Shown: positions 7,707-16,789, counted from the stretch's first letter. The stretch: 54,976 bases of DNA from Kocuria rosea (GCF_023715525.1 NZ_JAMBOG010000022.1:1-54976), one strand, 5' to 3'. The notes: generated from the sequence alone by a model not told the origin. Numbers and translations: made by a program.

Positions 7707-8690
7707 TCAAGGCGCTTCTCCTGGGTCGAGGGAGCGCGCGCGCAGGTGCGAGGGCGTCGTGCCGTAGGCGGCCTTGAACACCCGTGAGAAGTGCGCTGCG
7801 TCGGTGAAGCCCCATCGGGCCGCTATCCGCGCGACCGGCACCCCGGCACTCACGGGGTCCTCCAGCGCCCTGCGGCACCGCTCCAGACGGCGGGTGCGGA
7901 TCCAGGTCGAGACCGTGGTCCCCTCGTCGTGGAAGACCTGGTGCAGGCGTCGCACCGAGATGTAGTGGGCCCGGGCGATCATCGCCGGGTCCAGCTCCGG
8001 GTCCGCGAGGTGGGCCTCGATGAAGTCGTGCACGCTGGCGCGCAACCGGTCCTTCCCGTCGGCCGACGATGCCGCCTGCTCGTCGAGTGCGTGGTTGAAG
8101 GACGTGGTGAGCAGATCCAGGGCGGAGTTGCCCATCCGCTGGCCGGTCATCCCCGTGAGTTCGCCCAGGTGCTCGGCCATCGAGGCCAGGAAGGAGCCCA
8201 CCATCCGGTGGACGGGATCCTCCGGCCCGGTCCGGCGAGCCCGCAGCTGGGCCACCGCGTTGGGCGGCAGGTCCAGGACGGCGTGGTCGAACATCAGCAC
8301 CAGCAGGCGGGACTCCTCGGGGAACTCCAGCCGGTAGGGCGCCGAGGTGTCGTAGAGGGCCATGTCCCCGGGCTGGAGCACAGCGCACCGGCCGGCCTGC
8401 TCGACGATCCCGCGCCCCTCCAGCTGCACCCCGACCTTGAACCGGCCCGCCCCGGGATCCCCGGGGGCCACCGGAGCCCGCTCGACGACGTGCGGACCGA
8501 AGCGCAGCTGCGTGAGGTGCACCTTCCCGGCCTGCCGGGTCACCATGGCGCCCCGGAACGTGCGGGGGGACGTCGTCGTGCAGGTCAGCGGCACGAAGGA
8601 GCGGCAGGAGAGCCTCGTCCAGTCCCGGATCGACTCGACCAGGGTCGGGACCGAGGAAGCGTGGGCACCAGCGCCCGATGTCGACCCCAT
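7707..8690 (-). CDS. AraC family regulator, FeaR-like
   Basis: This transcriptional activator of about 327 residues has an N-terminal sensing domain of the AraC-binding-like type (FTRLSCRSFVPLTC-like opening, then VQLEGRGIVEQAGR and LQPGDMALYDTSAPY). The C-terminal AraC HTH pair includes AHYISVRRLHQVFHDEGTTV, AARWGFTDAAHFSRVFKAAY and GTTPSHLR. This layout matches FeaR/NdmR-type regulators; E. coli FeaR controls tynA (copper amine oxidase) and feaB. The amine oxidase operon on the same strand just upstream makes that role likely here. Start: ATG 8690 preceded by GGGAAAGGC is preferred over the GTG at 8741. The ligand is unknown; an aromatic amine is a guess from context. Confidence 0.85.
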   Translation of the reverse strand: MGSTSGAGAHASSVPTLVESIRDWTRLSCRSFVPLTCTTTSPRTFRGAMVTRQAGKVHLTQLRFGPHVVERAPVAPGDPGAGRFKVGVQLEGRGIVEQAGRCAVLQPGDMALYDTSAPYRLEFPEESRLLVLMFDHAVLDLPPNAVAQLRARRTGPEDPVHRMVGSFLASMAEHLGELTGMTGQRMGNSALDLLTTSFNHALDEQAASSADGKDRLRASVHDFIEAHLADPELDPAMIARAHYISVRRLHQVFHDEGTTVSTWIRTRRLERCRRALEDPVSAGVPVARIAARWGFTDAAHFSRVFKAAYGTTPSHLRARSLDPGEAP

Positions 8691-8756
8691 GAGATGCCTT
8701 TCCCGTTCCGCTGTGGGCGTGCCCGGCGTGTTCGCCGTCACAGTCGAGACCGCATC

Positions 8757-9281
8757 CTAGCGCAGGAAGCCGGGAATCCGCGCTCGGGAGCCCGCGGACC
8801 GGTGGCGCAGCCGAGCCGATGCGAGACCCGCCGCCACCAGCTCGAGGGCGATCGGCAGGACCATGGTGCCGTGGTCCGCCCCGCCGGTGGAGGCGGCCAC
8901 GGCACCCGGTGCGGTACCGCCCTCTGCGTGGTGCGCATGCTGGGTCCCTCCCTGCCCGCCTGCCATGAGCGGGAGCATCAGGACATGGACCACGGCCATG
9001 GCCACCGCCATGCCCAGGGCCATGCGCACCGGCCCGTGCGCCTCCCGCCGGCGCACCAGATCCACCAGGCAGACGGTGCACGCCAGGGACATGGCGGCCA
9101 TGACCAGCGACCAGCCGGCACCGTGGCCGCCGCCGACGGCCATCCATCCGTGGGCTGCGACGGAGGCGGCCACACAGGCGACGAGGAGGACGTGCACCGG
9201 CCGGGTCGAGGTGCGCGCGTCGGACGCGCCGACGAGAAGGCGCGGGGCCGGGGCGGGCCGGACGGCCTCAGCGGCGGACAT
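8757..9281 (-). CDS. Small His-rich membrane protein, unknown
   Basis: I cannot place this 174-residue protein in a family with certainty; a DUF5134-like membrane protein is possible. It has about four hydrophobic segments (roughly residues 28-50, 55-75, 85-105 and 140-155). Between the third and fourth is a soluble loop with QHAHHAEG and a second ADHGTM, and there are further His residues at membrane edges. The ATG at 9281 overlaps the permease stop by 14 bases, so it is the third gene of the amine oxidase operon. Since that oxidase needs copper, a role in copper supply is conceivable, but nothing in the sequence proves metal binding. Confidence 0.6.
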   Translation of the reverse strand: MSAAEAVRPAPAPRLLVGASDARTSTRPVHVLLVACVAASVAAHGWMAVGGGHGAGWSLVMAAMSLACTVCLVDLVRRREAHGPVRMALGMAVAMAVVHVLMLPLMAGGQGGTQHAHHAEGGTAPGAVAASTGGADHGTMVLPIALELVAAGLASARLRHRSAGSRARIPGFLR

Positions 9282-10836
9282 CGCCGGTTCCTGCGCTGGA
9301 GGAGGCGGCTGCAGGAACCACCTCGGCGGTGCCTCCGGTGCCGACCCGGGCGAACACGTCGGGGCGACGACGCCGCAGGTGCTCTCCCCACACCACCCCG
9401 GCCGCCCCGGTGGCCAGGACGATCGCGGGCATGACCACCGCCAGCGGGCTGGGACCCTCGGCGCCGATGAGGACGTCGAAGTTCACCAGGATCAGCACGA
9501 ACACGGCCCCCAGACCCGCCGCAGACAGTCCAGGGGCGATCCAGCGCACCCAGACGGAGTGACCCCCGGGGTCGCGGCGGAAGTGGCCCATGACGGCCAG
9601 CGAGGTGACGGCCAGCAGGAAGACCAGCCCGAAGGCGCCCGCGTTGGTGAGCCAGGTGAACAGGGTCAGCACCGGGAAGAGCGGGCCCAGTTCCGAGCCT
9701 TCTCCGGTGACCGCGAAGACGACCACGAGCACCACGGCGAGGCCGCTCTGGGTCAGGGACCCGGCCACCGGGGCGTGGTTGGCCCGCCCCACCGCCCCCA
9801 GCCACCGCGGCAGCACGGCCTCGCGGCCCAGGGAGAAGAAGTACCGGGCCACCGCGTTGTGGAAGGCGATGAGCGCGGCCAGCAGGCTGGTGACGAACAG
9901 GACCTGGGCGATGTCGGTGAGCAGCACCCCGCCGTGGGTAGTGAGGAAGACGAACACCAGGTCGGGCCCGTTCTCCCGGGCGGCCGCCACGATCGAGGAG
10001 GGACCGATGCCCACGGCCAGCGCCCAGGCCGACCCGGCGTAGAACACCGCGATGATGCCCACGGCGGTGAAGGTGGCCCGCGGCACGGAGCGAGCGGGGT
10101 CCCTGACCTCCTCGCTGTAGATCGCCCCGGACTCGAAGCCCATGAACGCCGCGATGCCGAAGGCCAGCACCGCCCCGATGCCGGGGGCGAAGAACTCCCC
10201 CGGCATCAGCGGGGCGGCACTGATGCCCTCCGGGGCCACCGCCAGGGAGACGACGTCGACGACGATCACCACGAGGAACTCCAGGGCCACGAGCACGGCG
10301 ATCACCTTCGCGGAAAGGTCCACCCGGCTGATCCCGAGCAGGCCCACGACCACGAGCCCGGCCAGGGCCGAGGCCCACCACGGCACCGCCAGGCCCAGCC
10401 TGGCCTCCAGCAGGGAGGACAGGGCGAAGCCGAAGATGCCGTAGAGGCCGATCTGCATGGCGTTGTAGCTGACCAGCGCCAGCCACGAGGCGCCGATGCC
10501 CTGGCGGGGGCCCAGGCCGTCGGCGATGTAGGCGTAGAACGCCCCGGCGTTGGTGATCCGCGCGGACATCGCCCCGTAGCCCACGGCGAACAGTCCCAGC
10601 AGCAGCCCGAGCCCGACGTAGGCCAGGGGCACCCCCAGCAGGCCGGTGACGGCGTAGGTGGAGGTCACCCCGCCGGCCAGCACGGTCAGCGGAGCCGAGG
10701 CGGCGATGATGAGGAAGACCAGGGACGGCACGGTCAGCGTCCGGCGGTCCAGCCCCCCGCTCTGGGCGAGATGGCCGGAGGCCGTGGAGTTCCCGGGCGC
10801 GGGCGGGTTGTCGGACGGGGTGGCGTTCGCGCTCAT
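9268..10836 (-). CDS. APC superfamily amino acid/amine permease
   Basis: This integral membrane transporter of 522 residues has twelve predicted helices and belongs to the amino acid-polyamine-organocation superfamily. The first helix carries the usual unwound substrate site as FLIIAASAPLTVLAGGV, and helices 2-3 have YGAMSARITNAGAFYAYIADGLG, matching the (S/A)xxxPxAGG(F/A)Y(A/T)-like family consensus. The ATG at 10836 follows AAGGA and lies three bases after the amine oxidase stop, so the two are one transcript. Uptake of the amine oxidised by the neighbour (phenethylamine, tyramine, histamine or putrescine class) is the likely job; the exact substrate cannot be read from sequence. Confidence 0.88.
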   Translation of the reverse strand: MSANATPSDNPPAPGNSTASGHLAQSGGLDRRTLTVPSLVFLIIAASAPLTVLAGGVTSTYAVTGLLGVPLAYVGLGLLLGLFAVGYGAMSARITNAGAFYAYIADGLGPRQGIGASWLALVSYNAMQIGLYGIFGFALSSLLEARLGLAVPWWASALAGLVVVGLLGISRVDLSAKVIAVLVALEFLVVIVVDVVSLAVAPEGISAAPLMPGEFFAPGIGAVLAFGIAAFMGFESGAIYSEEVRDPARSVPRATFTAVGIIAVFYAGSAWALAVGIGPSSIVAAARENGPDLVFVFLTTHGGVLLTDIAQVLFVTSLLAALIAFHNAVARYFFSLGREAVLPRWLGAVGRANHAPVAGSLTQSGLAVVLVVVFAVTGEGSELGPLFPVLTLFTWLTNAGAFGLVFLLAVTSLAVMGHFRRDPGGHSVWVRWIAPGLSAAGLGAVFVLILVNFDVLIGAEGPSPLAVVMPAIVLATGAAGVVWGEHLRRRRPDVFARVGTGGTAEVVPAAASSSAGTGDVRR

Positions 10837-10839
10837 GGG

Positions 10840-12939
10840 TCAGTCCTTGCAGTCGCAGGCGGGGGCTGCGGAGCGGGGCGAGGGGCTCGGGGCATGGCCG
10901 TGGGGGTGGTCGCCGGTGCCGGTGATGGCGTGCACCCTCTCGACGGCGGGGGCGGGGTCGGCGCGGCCCACCTCGGTGCCGCAGCACCGACCGCCGGCGG
11001 TGGACCAGTCGGGCAGGTCCAGGGCGGGGTTGCGGTCGAGGAAGCCGTAGGGCTTGAACCAGAACCCGTAGTAGTCCACGGGCATGACCGGCCAGTCCTC
11101 GGTGCGCGGGACGTGGGTGGGGCCGAAGGTGTGCCACAGCACCACGTCGGTGCCGGCGAGTTCGCGGTCCTGCTTCACCCACTCGCCGATGCCGCCGCCG
11201 GCGTGCTGGTTGGGGAAGTCCCCGGCCGGGAAGCGCTCGGCCGCATCGAACGCGGTGACCCACAGGTGGTGGGTGGCGAACTCGGCCCGCTTGCGCACCG
11301 AGGAGCCCTCCGCGGCCAGCAGCCGCGGCCCCGGCATGGGGATCAGGTGGTAGGCGGTGGGCTCCCCGACGTGGTTGCGCCGGTGGGGGTTGGTGACGAA
11401 CCACTTGCGCCCGGTCTCGGTGTTCGCGTCGCGCACGCCCTCGGACTCGCGGGTGAGGTCGGTGCGCGACCAGGTGAAGGCGTTGCCGTACGGGTTGTCC
11501 TCGCCCATGGGCAGGGCCACCAGGTTCTCCTCCTGCACGGAGTTGGCCATCCCGTCGACGGCGACGTCGAGGCGGGCGCAGAAGATGTGCTGGTGGACGG
11601 GGGCCTGGATGCCCGGGGCGATCTCGGCGGCGTGGCGGCCGGGTTGCCCGGGCACACACGCTCCGGCGAAGACGATCCCGGTGGCCTTGGCCTCCACCTG
11701 GATGGAGCCGTCGAGGTAGAAGTACCAGAAGAACCCGTACTCGTAGTTGCCGATCGTGGCGAAGTAGGAGATGACCAGCCGCCGGGAGCGGCGCACCTGG
11801 GGGGCCTCGCCGGGCTCGGTGTGCTTCCAGAGGATGCCGTAGTCCTCCTCGTGCATGCACACCGCGTGCGGGATCTCCATCGGGTGGCCCTCGTCGTCGG
11901 CCACGAAGGCGTCGAAGTACTGGATCACGCCCAGGCAGTCGCAGCCCAGCTTCAGCGAGTTGGCGTTCTTGCCCAGCAGGTACTCCCCGGCGTCGAAGTA
12001 GCTGATCCAGAACCGGGTGCTCGTGGTGTCCCCGTAGGGCACCACCATCTCGGGCACGGAGCCGCGGTAGAGCACGGAGCGGTCCTCGGGCTCCTCCCCG
12101 GAGTCGTCGCGGAAGGTGACCTGGTTGATGACCAGGCCCTCCTGGGCGTTGAAGCCGATGCGCAGCTTCCAGTTCTCCCAGCTCACGTGCGTGCCCTCGA
12201 CCTGGAAGGACGGGCCCTCGGGCTGGACGATGTCCAGGGGCTTGAGCGTGGTGCGGGCGGGGCCGACGTGCTCGGGGGTGTAGTTGGCGTCGGCCATCGG
12301 GACCGGCACCTCGCCCTCGTCCTCGAGGCGGATCACCACCCCGGCCGTGAGGTCGACATGGGCGATCAGGCCCTCGACCGGGTGGCCCCAGGGGTTGTCG
12401 CCCTCGAAGCGGCGGTGGAAGGTCAGGGAGCGGATCACGCGCCTGCCCGTCTCGTCCTCCCGGGGGAAGAACCCCGGGGCCAGCGGGGAGACGAACGTGT
12501 GGGTCGTGTCCTCGATCCCGCGGCGGGCCATGGCGGCCTGCCAGCGCGGGTCCGCCTTGACGATCGCCGCGGCCCGGTCGTACTCCTCGAACAGGTACTG
12601 GGCCTGGCCGTAGGGGTGCTCCCCGGTGGCCAGGGTCTCGATCGAGCGCACCTGCCCGGCCGTCACCGACACGACCGCCCGGCGCGTCTCGCCCGTGTCG
12701 GTGTCCAGCAGGGTGACGTCCACGGACCGGTCGAAGTCGTCCGCGCCGTCGGCGTGGGACAGGACCACGGACTTCGGCGGCTCCACGGGCAGGACCCGCG
12801 GGAACCGGGTGGCCGGCCCCACGTGTCCGGCGTCGGCGAGGATGCGGCGGGCGGCCGAGATCTCCGCAGGAGTCAGCAGGTCCAGGGGATGGCCCACCCC
12901 CAGTGCGGAGGGGCGGACGGGGTGGGTGGTTTCGCTCAT
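10840..12939 (-). CDS. Copper-containing primary amine oxidase (TPQ cofactor)
   Basis: The enzyme oxidises primary amines to aldehyde, ammonia and H2O2. The 699 residues carry every expected catalytic feature: the base Asp in SYFDAGEYLLG, the TPQ precursor motif NYEY within TIGNYEYGFFW, the copper pair HQH in APVHQHIFC, and a late His in FGPTHVPRTEDWPVMP. Start: ATG 12939 with GGAGAG upstream; the longer frame to 13002 lacks a better site. Compared with the ~640-residue Arthrobacter globiformis enzyme it has about 60 extra C-terminal residues. These are rich in Cys and His (GGRCCGTEVG, GDHPHGH and a final CDCKD), a possible metal-binding tail. It is the first gene of the operon with the permease and the His-rich membrane protein. 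The substrate is probably an aromatic amine (inference). Confidence 0.95.
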   Translation of the reverse strand: MSETTHPVRPSALGVGHPLDLLTPAEISAARRILADAGHVGPATRFPRVLPVEPPKSVVLSHADGADDFDRSVDVTLLDTDTGETRRAVVSVTAGQVRSIETLATGEHPYGQAQYLFEEYDRAAAIVKADPRWQAAMARRGIEDTTHTFVSPLAPGFFPREDETGRRVIRSLTFHRRFEGDNPWGHPVEGLIAHVDLTAGVVIRLEDEGEVPVPMADANYTPEHVGPARTTLKPLDIVQPEGPSFQVEGTHVSWENWKLRIGFNAQEGLVINQVTFRDDSGEEPEDRSVLYRGSVPEMVVPYGDTTSTRFWISYFDAGEYLLGKNANSLKLGCDCLGVIQYFDAFVADDEGHPMEIPHAVCMHEEDYGILWKHTEPGEAPQVRRSRRLVISYFATIGNYEYGFFWYFYLDGSIQVEAKATGIVFAGACVPGQPGRHAAEIAPGIQAPVHQHIFCARLDVAVDGMANSVQEENLVALPMGEDNPYGNAFTWSRTDLTRESEGVRDANTETGRKWFVTNPHRRNHVGEPTAYHLIPMPGPRLLAAEGSSVRKRAEFATHHLWVTAFDAAERFPAGDFPNQHAGGGIGEWVKQDRELAGTDVVLWHTFGPTHVPRTEDWPVMPVDYYGFWFKPYGFLDRNPALDLPDWSTAGGRCCGTEVGRADPAPAVERVHAITGTGDHPHGHAPSPSPRSAAPACDCKD

Positions 12940-12944
12940 GGACG

Positions 12945-14449
12945 CTCTCCAGGTGTGACGAAGGAGGCCGGGGATCCGGCCGCAACGGGGATTGCTGTCC
13001 ATGGTGACCCAGGCAACACCACCTGTCGTGCGTCCGCTGGACTTCGTTCACTGGATGGCGGTCGACGTGCACGGAGAATCAAATGGCGAAGACCGGCGCT
13101 TCGCCCGGCCGATCGACACCAGGCCCGTGCGGGAGGTCGAACGAGCACGCTCCACTTCCAGGGGGCTGCTCGGAACTTCCAGGGGGCTGCTCGGACACGG
13201 GCCGGCGCACGGCGTGCACAGAACCGCACGGGGGACTGGGGTGGCTGTCGCAGGCAGCCGTCCTGATGCGTCTGGGCGGAGCCCCGTCCCACCTGTCTCC
13301 CGGGGTGCCGCGGGCTGGCCGCGGCGGACGGCGAGAGGTGCTGGAGCAGGGCCGTGACCCCGACAGGCCGATGAACGGCCCGGCCGCACGGCGGCGTTCG
13401 GGCCTCCGGCGGCGCCGGTGCGTTCCACCGGCGCCGATGTCCTGGGTGGAGGACCGGGCCCACGAGGGCCTCGACCGCGCCGTCGGCGATGTCGGGTCGA
13501 TGCGGAACGACGAGGTCGGGGACGGTGCCCTCCGCCGGCGCCCCGACGAGGTCGGGCGCCGGCGTCCGGGCGGCGCCGGTCCGGGCCCGGGTCGATCGCA
13601 GGACCCCGTTGGCCGGCTCGTCCTCGGGCCGGGTGCGCGGGACGTCCGACGACGTGCTGACCCGCTGCGGTCCCAACCGTCCCTGGCCCGAGGCGGGCGA
13701 CGAGCCGCTGGCGGGCGGTCCAGGAGCGCACCGCGGACCGGCTGGTCCCGCGGTGGTGGGCGAGCTGGCCGAGGAGCGCACCCGGCTCAACGGCGGCCCG
13801 GAGCCGCGGCAGCAGCACGACGACCACGTGGCGGTTCCGGATGACCGGGCGATGATCGCCACCCCCGGCGGGGATGGCCGAGAGGACCGGCCTGCGGGCC
13901 GGGACGGACGGCTACCCGCTGGTCCGGCGGGCCGGTGACCTGGGTGCAGAAGCACGGCAGGGACGTGCGGCCGCGGGCGGCGGCAGGACTCCTTCGAGGG
14001 CAACGGCCGCCACGTCCTCACCAGCTTCCGCCACCGGCCGTTCGCGTGGCGCAGCGACGACACGGCGCACGAGACCGTGAGGAGCGTGGACCACGGAGAC
14101 GTTCCCGTCTCACCCAGCACGCCGGGTGAGCCCACCCGCCGCGAGCGCCTGGAGGGGAGGACGGCCGGGTACCGGGCCGGGCGCGGCCCGCGGTGAGCCG
14201 GTCGCGGCACCCTACGGCCCGTCGAAGCGGGGGAACCGGTCCCCCGGATCACCCGCGGCCTCGGCCTGTCCCGGGCGCTCCTCGGCCGGCGCGTGAGCGA
14301 ACCCCCATGCCCTCGCCGGAGAACCGGGTCGGTGGTCACGTCGACCGCCGGCCGTGGGCGGAACCTGTCAGCCGGCGCCCACCTGGCATCAAGGTGGGTC
14401 TGCGACGGTGGTGCCGCTGGGGGGCGGTGCGCGCATCGCCCCCCTTCCC
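12945..14449. other. About 1.5 kb without a convincing gene; probably decayed DNA
   Basis: Several overlapping open frames exist on both strands, but all show the Arg/Pro/Gly-rich composition of GC-rich shadow frames, none has a good start site, and I recognise no domain. Fragments such as the one around 13990-14100 look faintly protein-like but could not be identified. The stretch includes a 21-bp tandem duplication (13154-13195). I read it as intergenic or degenerate, possibly one or more lost genes. Confidence 0.55.
13154..13195. repeat. Perfect 21-bp tandem duplication
   Basis: The unit ACTTCCAGGGGGCTGCTCGG plus a final A occurs at 13154-13174 and again at 13175-13195. There are only two copies and no dyad inside the unit; it lies in the gene-free stretch upstream of the amine oxidase. 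Confidence 0.9.
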
Positions 14450-15463
14450 ATGCCGCCCCCGATGCAGGAGTCGCCCGTGCCGCCGTCCCGCTCGACCTCT
14501 CGTGTGCCCCTGTCCCCGCCGACCGACCGTGCGTCGATCCCGGCCAACATGGTCCGAGGAGCGCTGATCGGGGTCGTCGAGACCGTGCCCGGGGTCAGCG
14601 GGGGCACCATGGCGCTGGTGACGGGCATCTACGACGAGCTGATCAACTCCGCCGGCCGCCTGGTCTCCGCCGCCAAGCAGCTGGTGCTGGGTCCCCACCG
14701 CCTCGCCGGGGCCGGGGACTACCTGGCGGCGGTGCAGTGGCGGATCATCGTTCCGGTCGCCGTGGGCATGGTGGTGGCCCTGCTGGGCGTGGCCGGGCCC
14801 GTGAGTGTCCTGGTGGACGCCCACCCCGTCACGACGCGGGCGGCGTTCTTCGGCATGGTGGCGGCCTCCCTGGCCGTGCCCCTGCGTCTGGCGGGCGGGC
14901 CGGTGCGCATGCGCGACGGGGCCGTCGTGGCCGCCGCCGCCGTCGCGGCGTTCGCGCTCGTGTCCCTGCCGCCCGTCGTGGTGGACCCGCACCCGGTCCT
15001 CATCGTGGCGGCGGCGACGGCCGCCGTCTGCGCACTGTTGCTGCCCGGGCTCTCGGGCTCCTTCCTGCTGCTGGCGATCGGGCTGTACCAGCCCACCCTG
15101 CAGGCGGTCGCCGACCGGGACCTCGCCTACCTCGGCCTGTTCCTCACCGGCTGCCTGCTGGGTCTCGCCGCGATCGTGAAGGTCCTGCAGTGGGTGCTGG
15201 CCCACCACCACCGGACCACCATGGTCGTGGTCACCGGGCTGATGCTCGGGGCCATGAGGTCCCTGTGGCCTTGGCAGCTGGCCGACCGCACACCGGTGGC
15301 CCCCGACGGGGACTGGCTGGTCCCAGCGCTGGTGGGCGCTGCCGGGTTCTGCGCCGTCGTGGCCGTGCTGGGCCTCGACGCCCGCACCCGGGCGCGCACC
15401 GGCCAGGGGGTGCCCGAGGAAATCGCCGGTGTGGAGCACCCCGGCCCGGGGCGCAGGCCGTGA
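14450..15463 (+). CDS. DUF368 membrane protein (PopT-type polyprenyl-phosphate transporter family)
   Basis: This multi-pass membrane protein opens with the DUF368 signature RGALIGVVETVPGVSGGTMA and continues ALVTGIYDELINSAGRL. The repeated motif comes back as LLPGLSGSFLLLAIGLYQP in the second half, as expected for the inverted-repeat fold. DUF368 proteins have been shown to return undecaprenyl phosphate across the membrane (PopT); that function is carried over by family. The start is uncertain: ATG 14450 or 14462 give an N-terminal tail of about 35 residues, ATG 14549 lies right at the conserved part, and none has a strong ribosome site. Its stop overlaps the GTG of the LCP gene (GTGA), so the two are translationally coupled. 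Confidence 0.85.
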   Translation: MPPPMQESPVPPSRSTSRVPLSPPTDRASIPANMVRGALIGVVETVPGVSGGTMALVTGIYDELINSAGRLVSAAKQLVLGPHRLAGAGDYLAAVQWRIIVPVAVGMVVALLGVAGPVSVLVDAHPVTTRAAFFGMVAASLAVPLRLAGGPVRMRDGAVVAAAAVAAFALVSLPPVVVDPHPVLIVAAATAAVCALLLPGLSGSFLLLAIGLYQPTLQAVADRDLAYLGLFLTGCLLGLAAIVKVLQWVLAHHHRTTMVVVTGLMLGAMRSLWPWQLADRTPVAPDGDWLVPALVGAAGFCAVVAVLGLDARTRARTGQGVPEEIAGVEHPGPGRRP

Positions 15464-16494
15464 CGCGCGCCGACGCCGTGGCCTCCTGTGCCGCGTGGCC
15501 GCGCTGGGTCCGGCTGTCCGTGACCTTCGGCATGGTCCTGGTCCTGCTGACGGTGGTGACGGTCCCGGCGATGCTGGGCCGGTTCGCCCGTCTGGTCGAC
15601 ACCATCGACACGGTGGACCTGGACCGCGGAGCCGGCACGGCATCGGCCGGCGCCGTGCGGGGTGGCGGGACCAATCTCCTGCTCGTCGGCTCCGACGCCC
15701 GCGACGGGGACCCGGCCCTGGGCGACCGGGCCGACTCCATGGTGCTGGCCCACCTGAGCGAGGACCGGTCCCGCATCGACGCCGTGCAGATCCCCCGGGA
15801 CACCATGATGGACCTCCCCGCCTGCACGGACGACCTCAGCGACGTCTTCGCCGGGCAGCACGGCATGCTCAACGCAGCCCTGGGGGACGGGGCGGGGTGT
15901 CTGGTCAAGGCCGTCGAGGCGCTGAGCGGGGCGAGGGTCGACCACTTCCTCGAGCTGCGCTTCGCCGGGTTCGCCCGTATCGTCGACGCCCTGGACGGGG
16001 TGCCGGTCGACCTGCCCGAGGCGATGGTCGACCCCAAGGCCGACCTCGACCTGCCGGCCGGGGAGCAGGTCCTCGACGGGGCCCAGGCCCTGGCCTGGGC
16101 CCGGACCCGGTACGGCATCGGCGACGGCAGCGACATCGGACGCATGGGCAATCAGCAGACGGTGATGTACACCGTCGTGGACCGGATCAAGGAACGGAGA
16201 CTGGCCACCCGTCCGAAGCGTGCCTACACGTTCCTGGAGGCGGTGACCTCCTCGGTCCGGGCCGACCCCGACCTGGCCGACGTGCGCACCCTGGCCCGGC
16301 TCGGCGCCGGCATCGCACGGGTCCCGCGGGAGAGCATCAGCATCGACCTCATGCCCTGGGAACCCGATCCCGACGATCCCAACCGGGTGGTGCCCGCCGC
16401 CGAGGCCGAGGGGATCTTCGCCGCGCTGGCCGGCGACGAACCCCTCGGCGCCGCCCCCCGCACCACCGTCGCCGAGCCCGGCCACGGGCTGTGA
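15460..16494 (+). CDS. LytR-CpsA-Psr (LCP) family cell-wall glycopolymer ligase
   Basis: The protein has a short cytoplasmic N-terminus, one membrane helix (about residues 18-40) and an outward LCP domain; 344 residues in total. LCP enzymes move glycopolymers from undecaprenyl-diphosphate carriers onto peptidoglycan (in actinobacteria, arabinogalactan or teichoic-acid-like polymers). Family motifs are clear: NLLLVGSDARDG, RADSMVLAHL, VQIPRDTMMDLP, the conserved DALDGVPVDLPEAM and ALAWARTRYG with its arginines. It starts at GTG 15460, inside the DUF368 stop. Pairing with a carrier-lipid transporter is meaningful, since LCP action leaves the lipid carrier on the outer face. There is no C-terminal LytR_C domain. 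Confidence 0.9.
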   Translation: MTRADAVASCAAWPRWVRLSVTFGMVLVLLTVVTVPAMLGRFARLVDTIDTVDLDRGAGTASAGAVRGGGTNLLLVGSDARDGDPALGDRADSMVLAHLSEDRSRIDAVQIPRDTMMDLPACTDDLSDVFAGQHGMLNAALGDGAGCLVKAVEALSGARVDHFLELRFAGFARIVDALDGVPVDLPEAMVDPKADLDLPAGEQVLDGAQALAWARTRYGIGDGSDIGRMGNQQTVMYTVVDRIKERRLATRPKRAYTFLEAVTSSVRADPDLADVRTLARLGAGIARVPRESISIDLMPWEPDPDDPNRVVPAAEAEGIFAALAGDEPLGAAPRTTVAEPGHGL

Positions 16495-16689
16495 GCTCAC
16501 GTCGAGCCGCTTCCCCGCCTCCTCGTCCGGGTCACCGCGCCGCACCGTGCCACGGCACTGCTGGGGCGCGCGGAGGGGACGAACGACCGGGAGCCGAGCA
16601 GCCACGCCGGCTGCCTCGGGCCCGTGCCACCTGCGGCGGCCACCCTCCGGCCGCACACGTCCCGGCGCGTGCCGGTGACGCCGTGCCCG

Positions 16690-16732
16690 GCCCGGACCGG
16701 GCACCTCGCTCCCTCGCTCCCCCGGTCCGGGC
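16690..16732. terminator. Hairpin between the LCP gene and katG
   Basis: A 12-bp perfect stem GCCCGGACCGGG (16690-16701) pairs with 16721-16732 over a 19-base loop. It lies in the 295-base gap between two convergent genes; a bidirectional terminator is the simplest reading. Confidence 0.55.
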
Positions 16733-16789
16733 AGGTGCTCGCCGGCCTCCCCTCCCGTGTGGTCCGAGCGGGTCGTGCCGGTGGCGTCG

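Noticed and set aside
8978-13072. 1364-codon minus-strand frame across the same operon
   Set aside because: Out-of-frame read of the real genes; Arg/Pro-rich throughout.
8863-13266. 1467-codon open frame on the plus strand across the amine oxidase operon
   Set aside because: Shadow of three well supported minus-strand genes; repetitive Gly/Val/His/Gln composition and no domain.
12945-14449. Transposase or phage remnant
   Set aside because: I looked for transposase motifs, terminal inverted repeats and integrase boxes and saw none; the tandem 21-bp copy alone is not evidence of an element.
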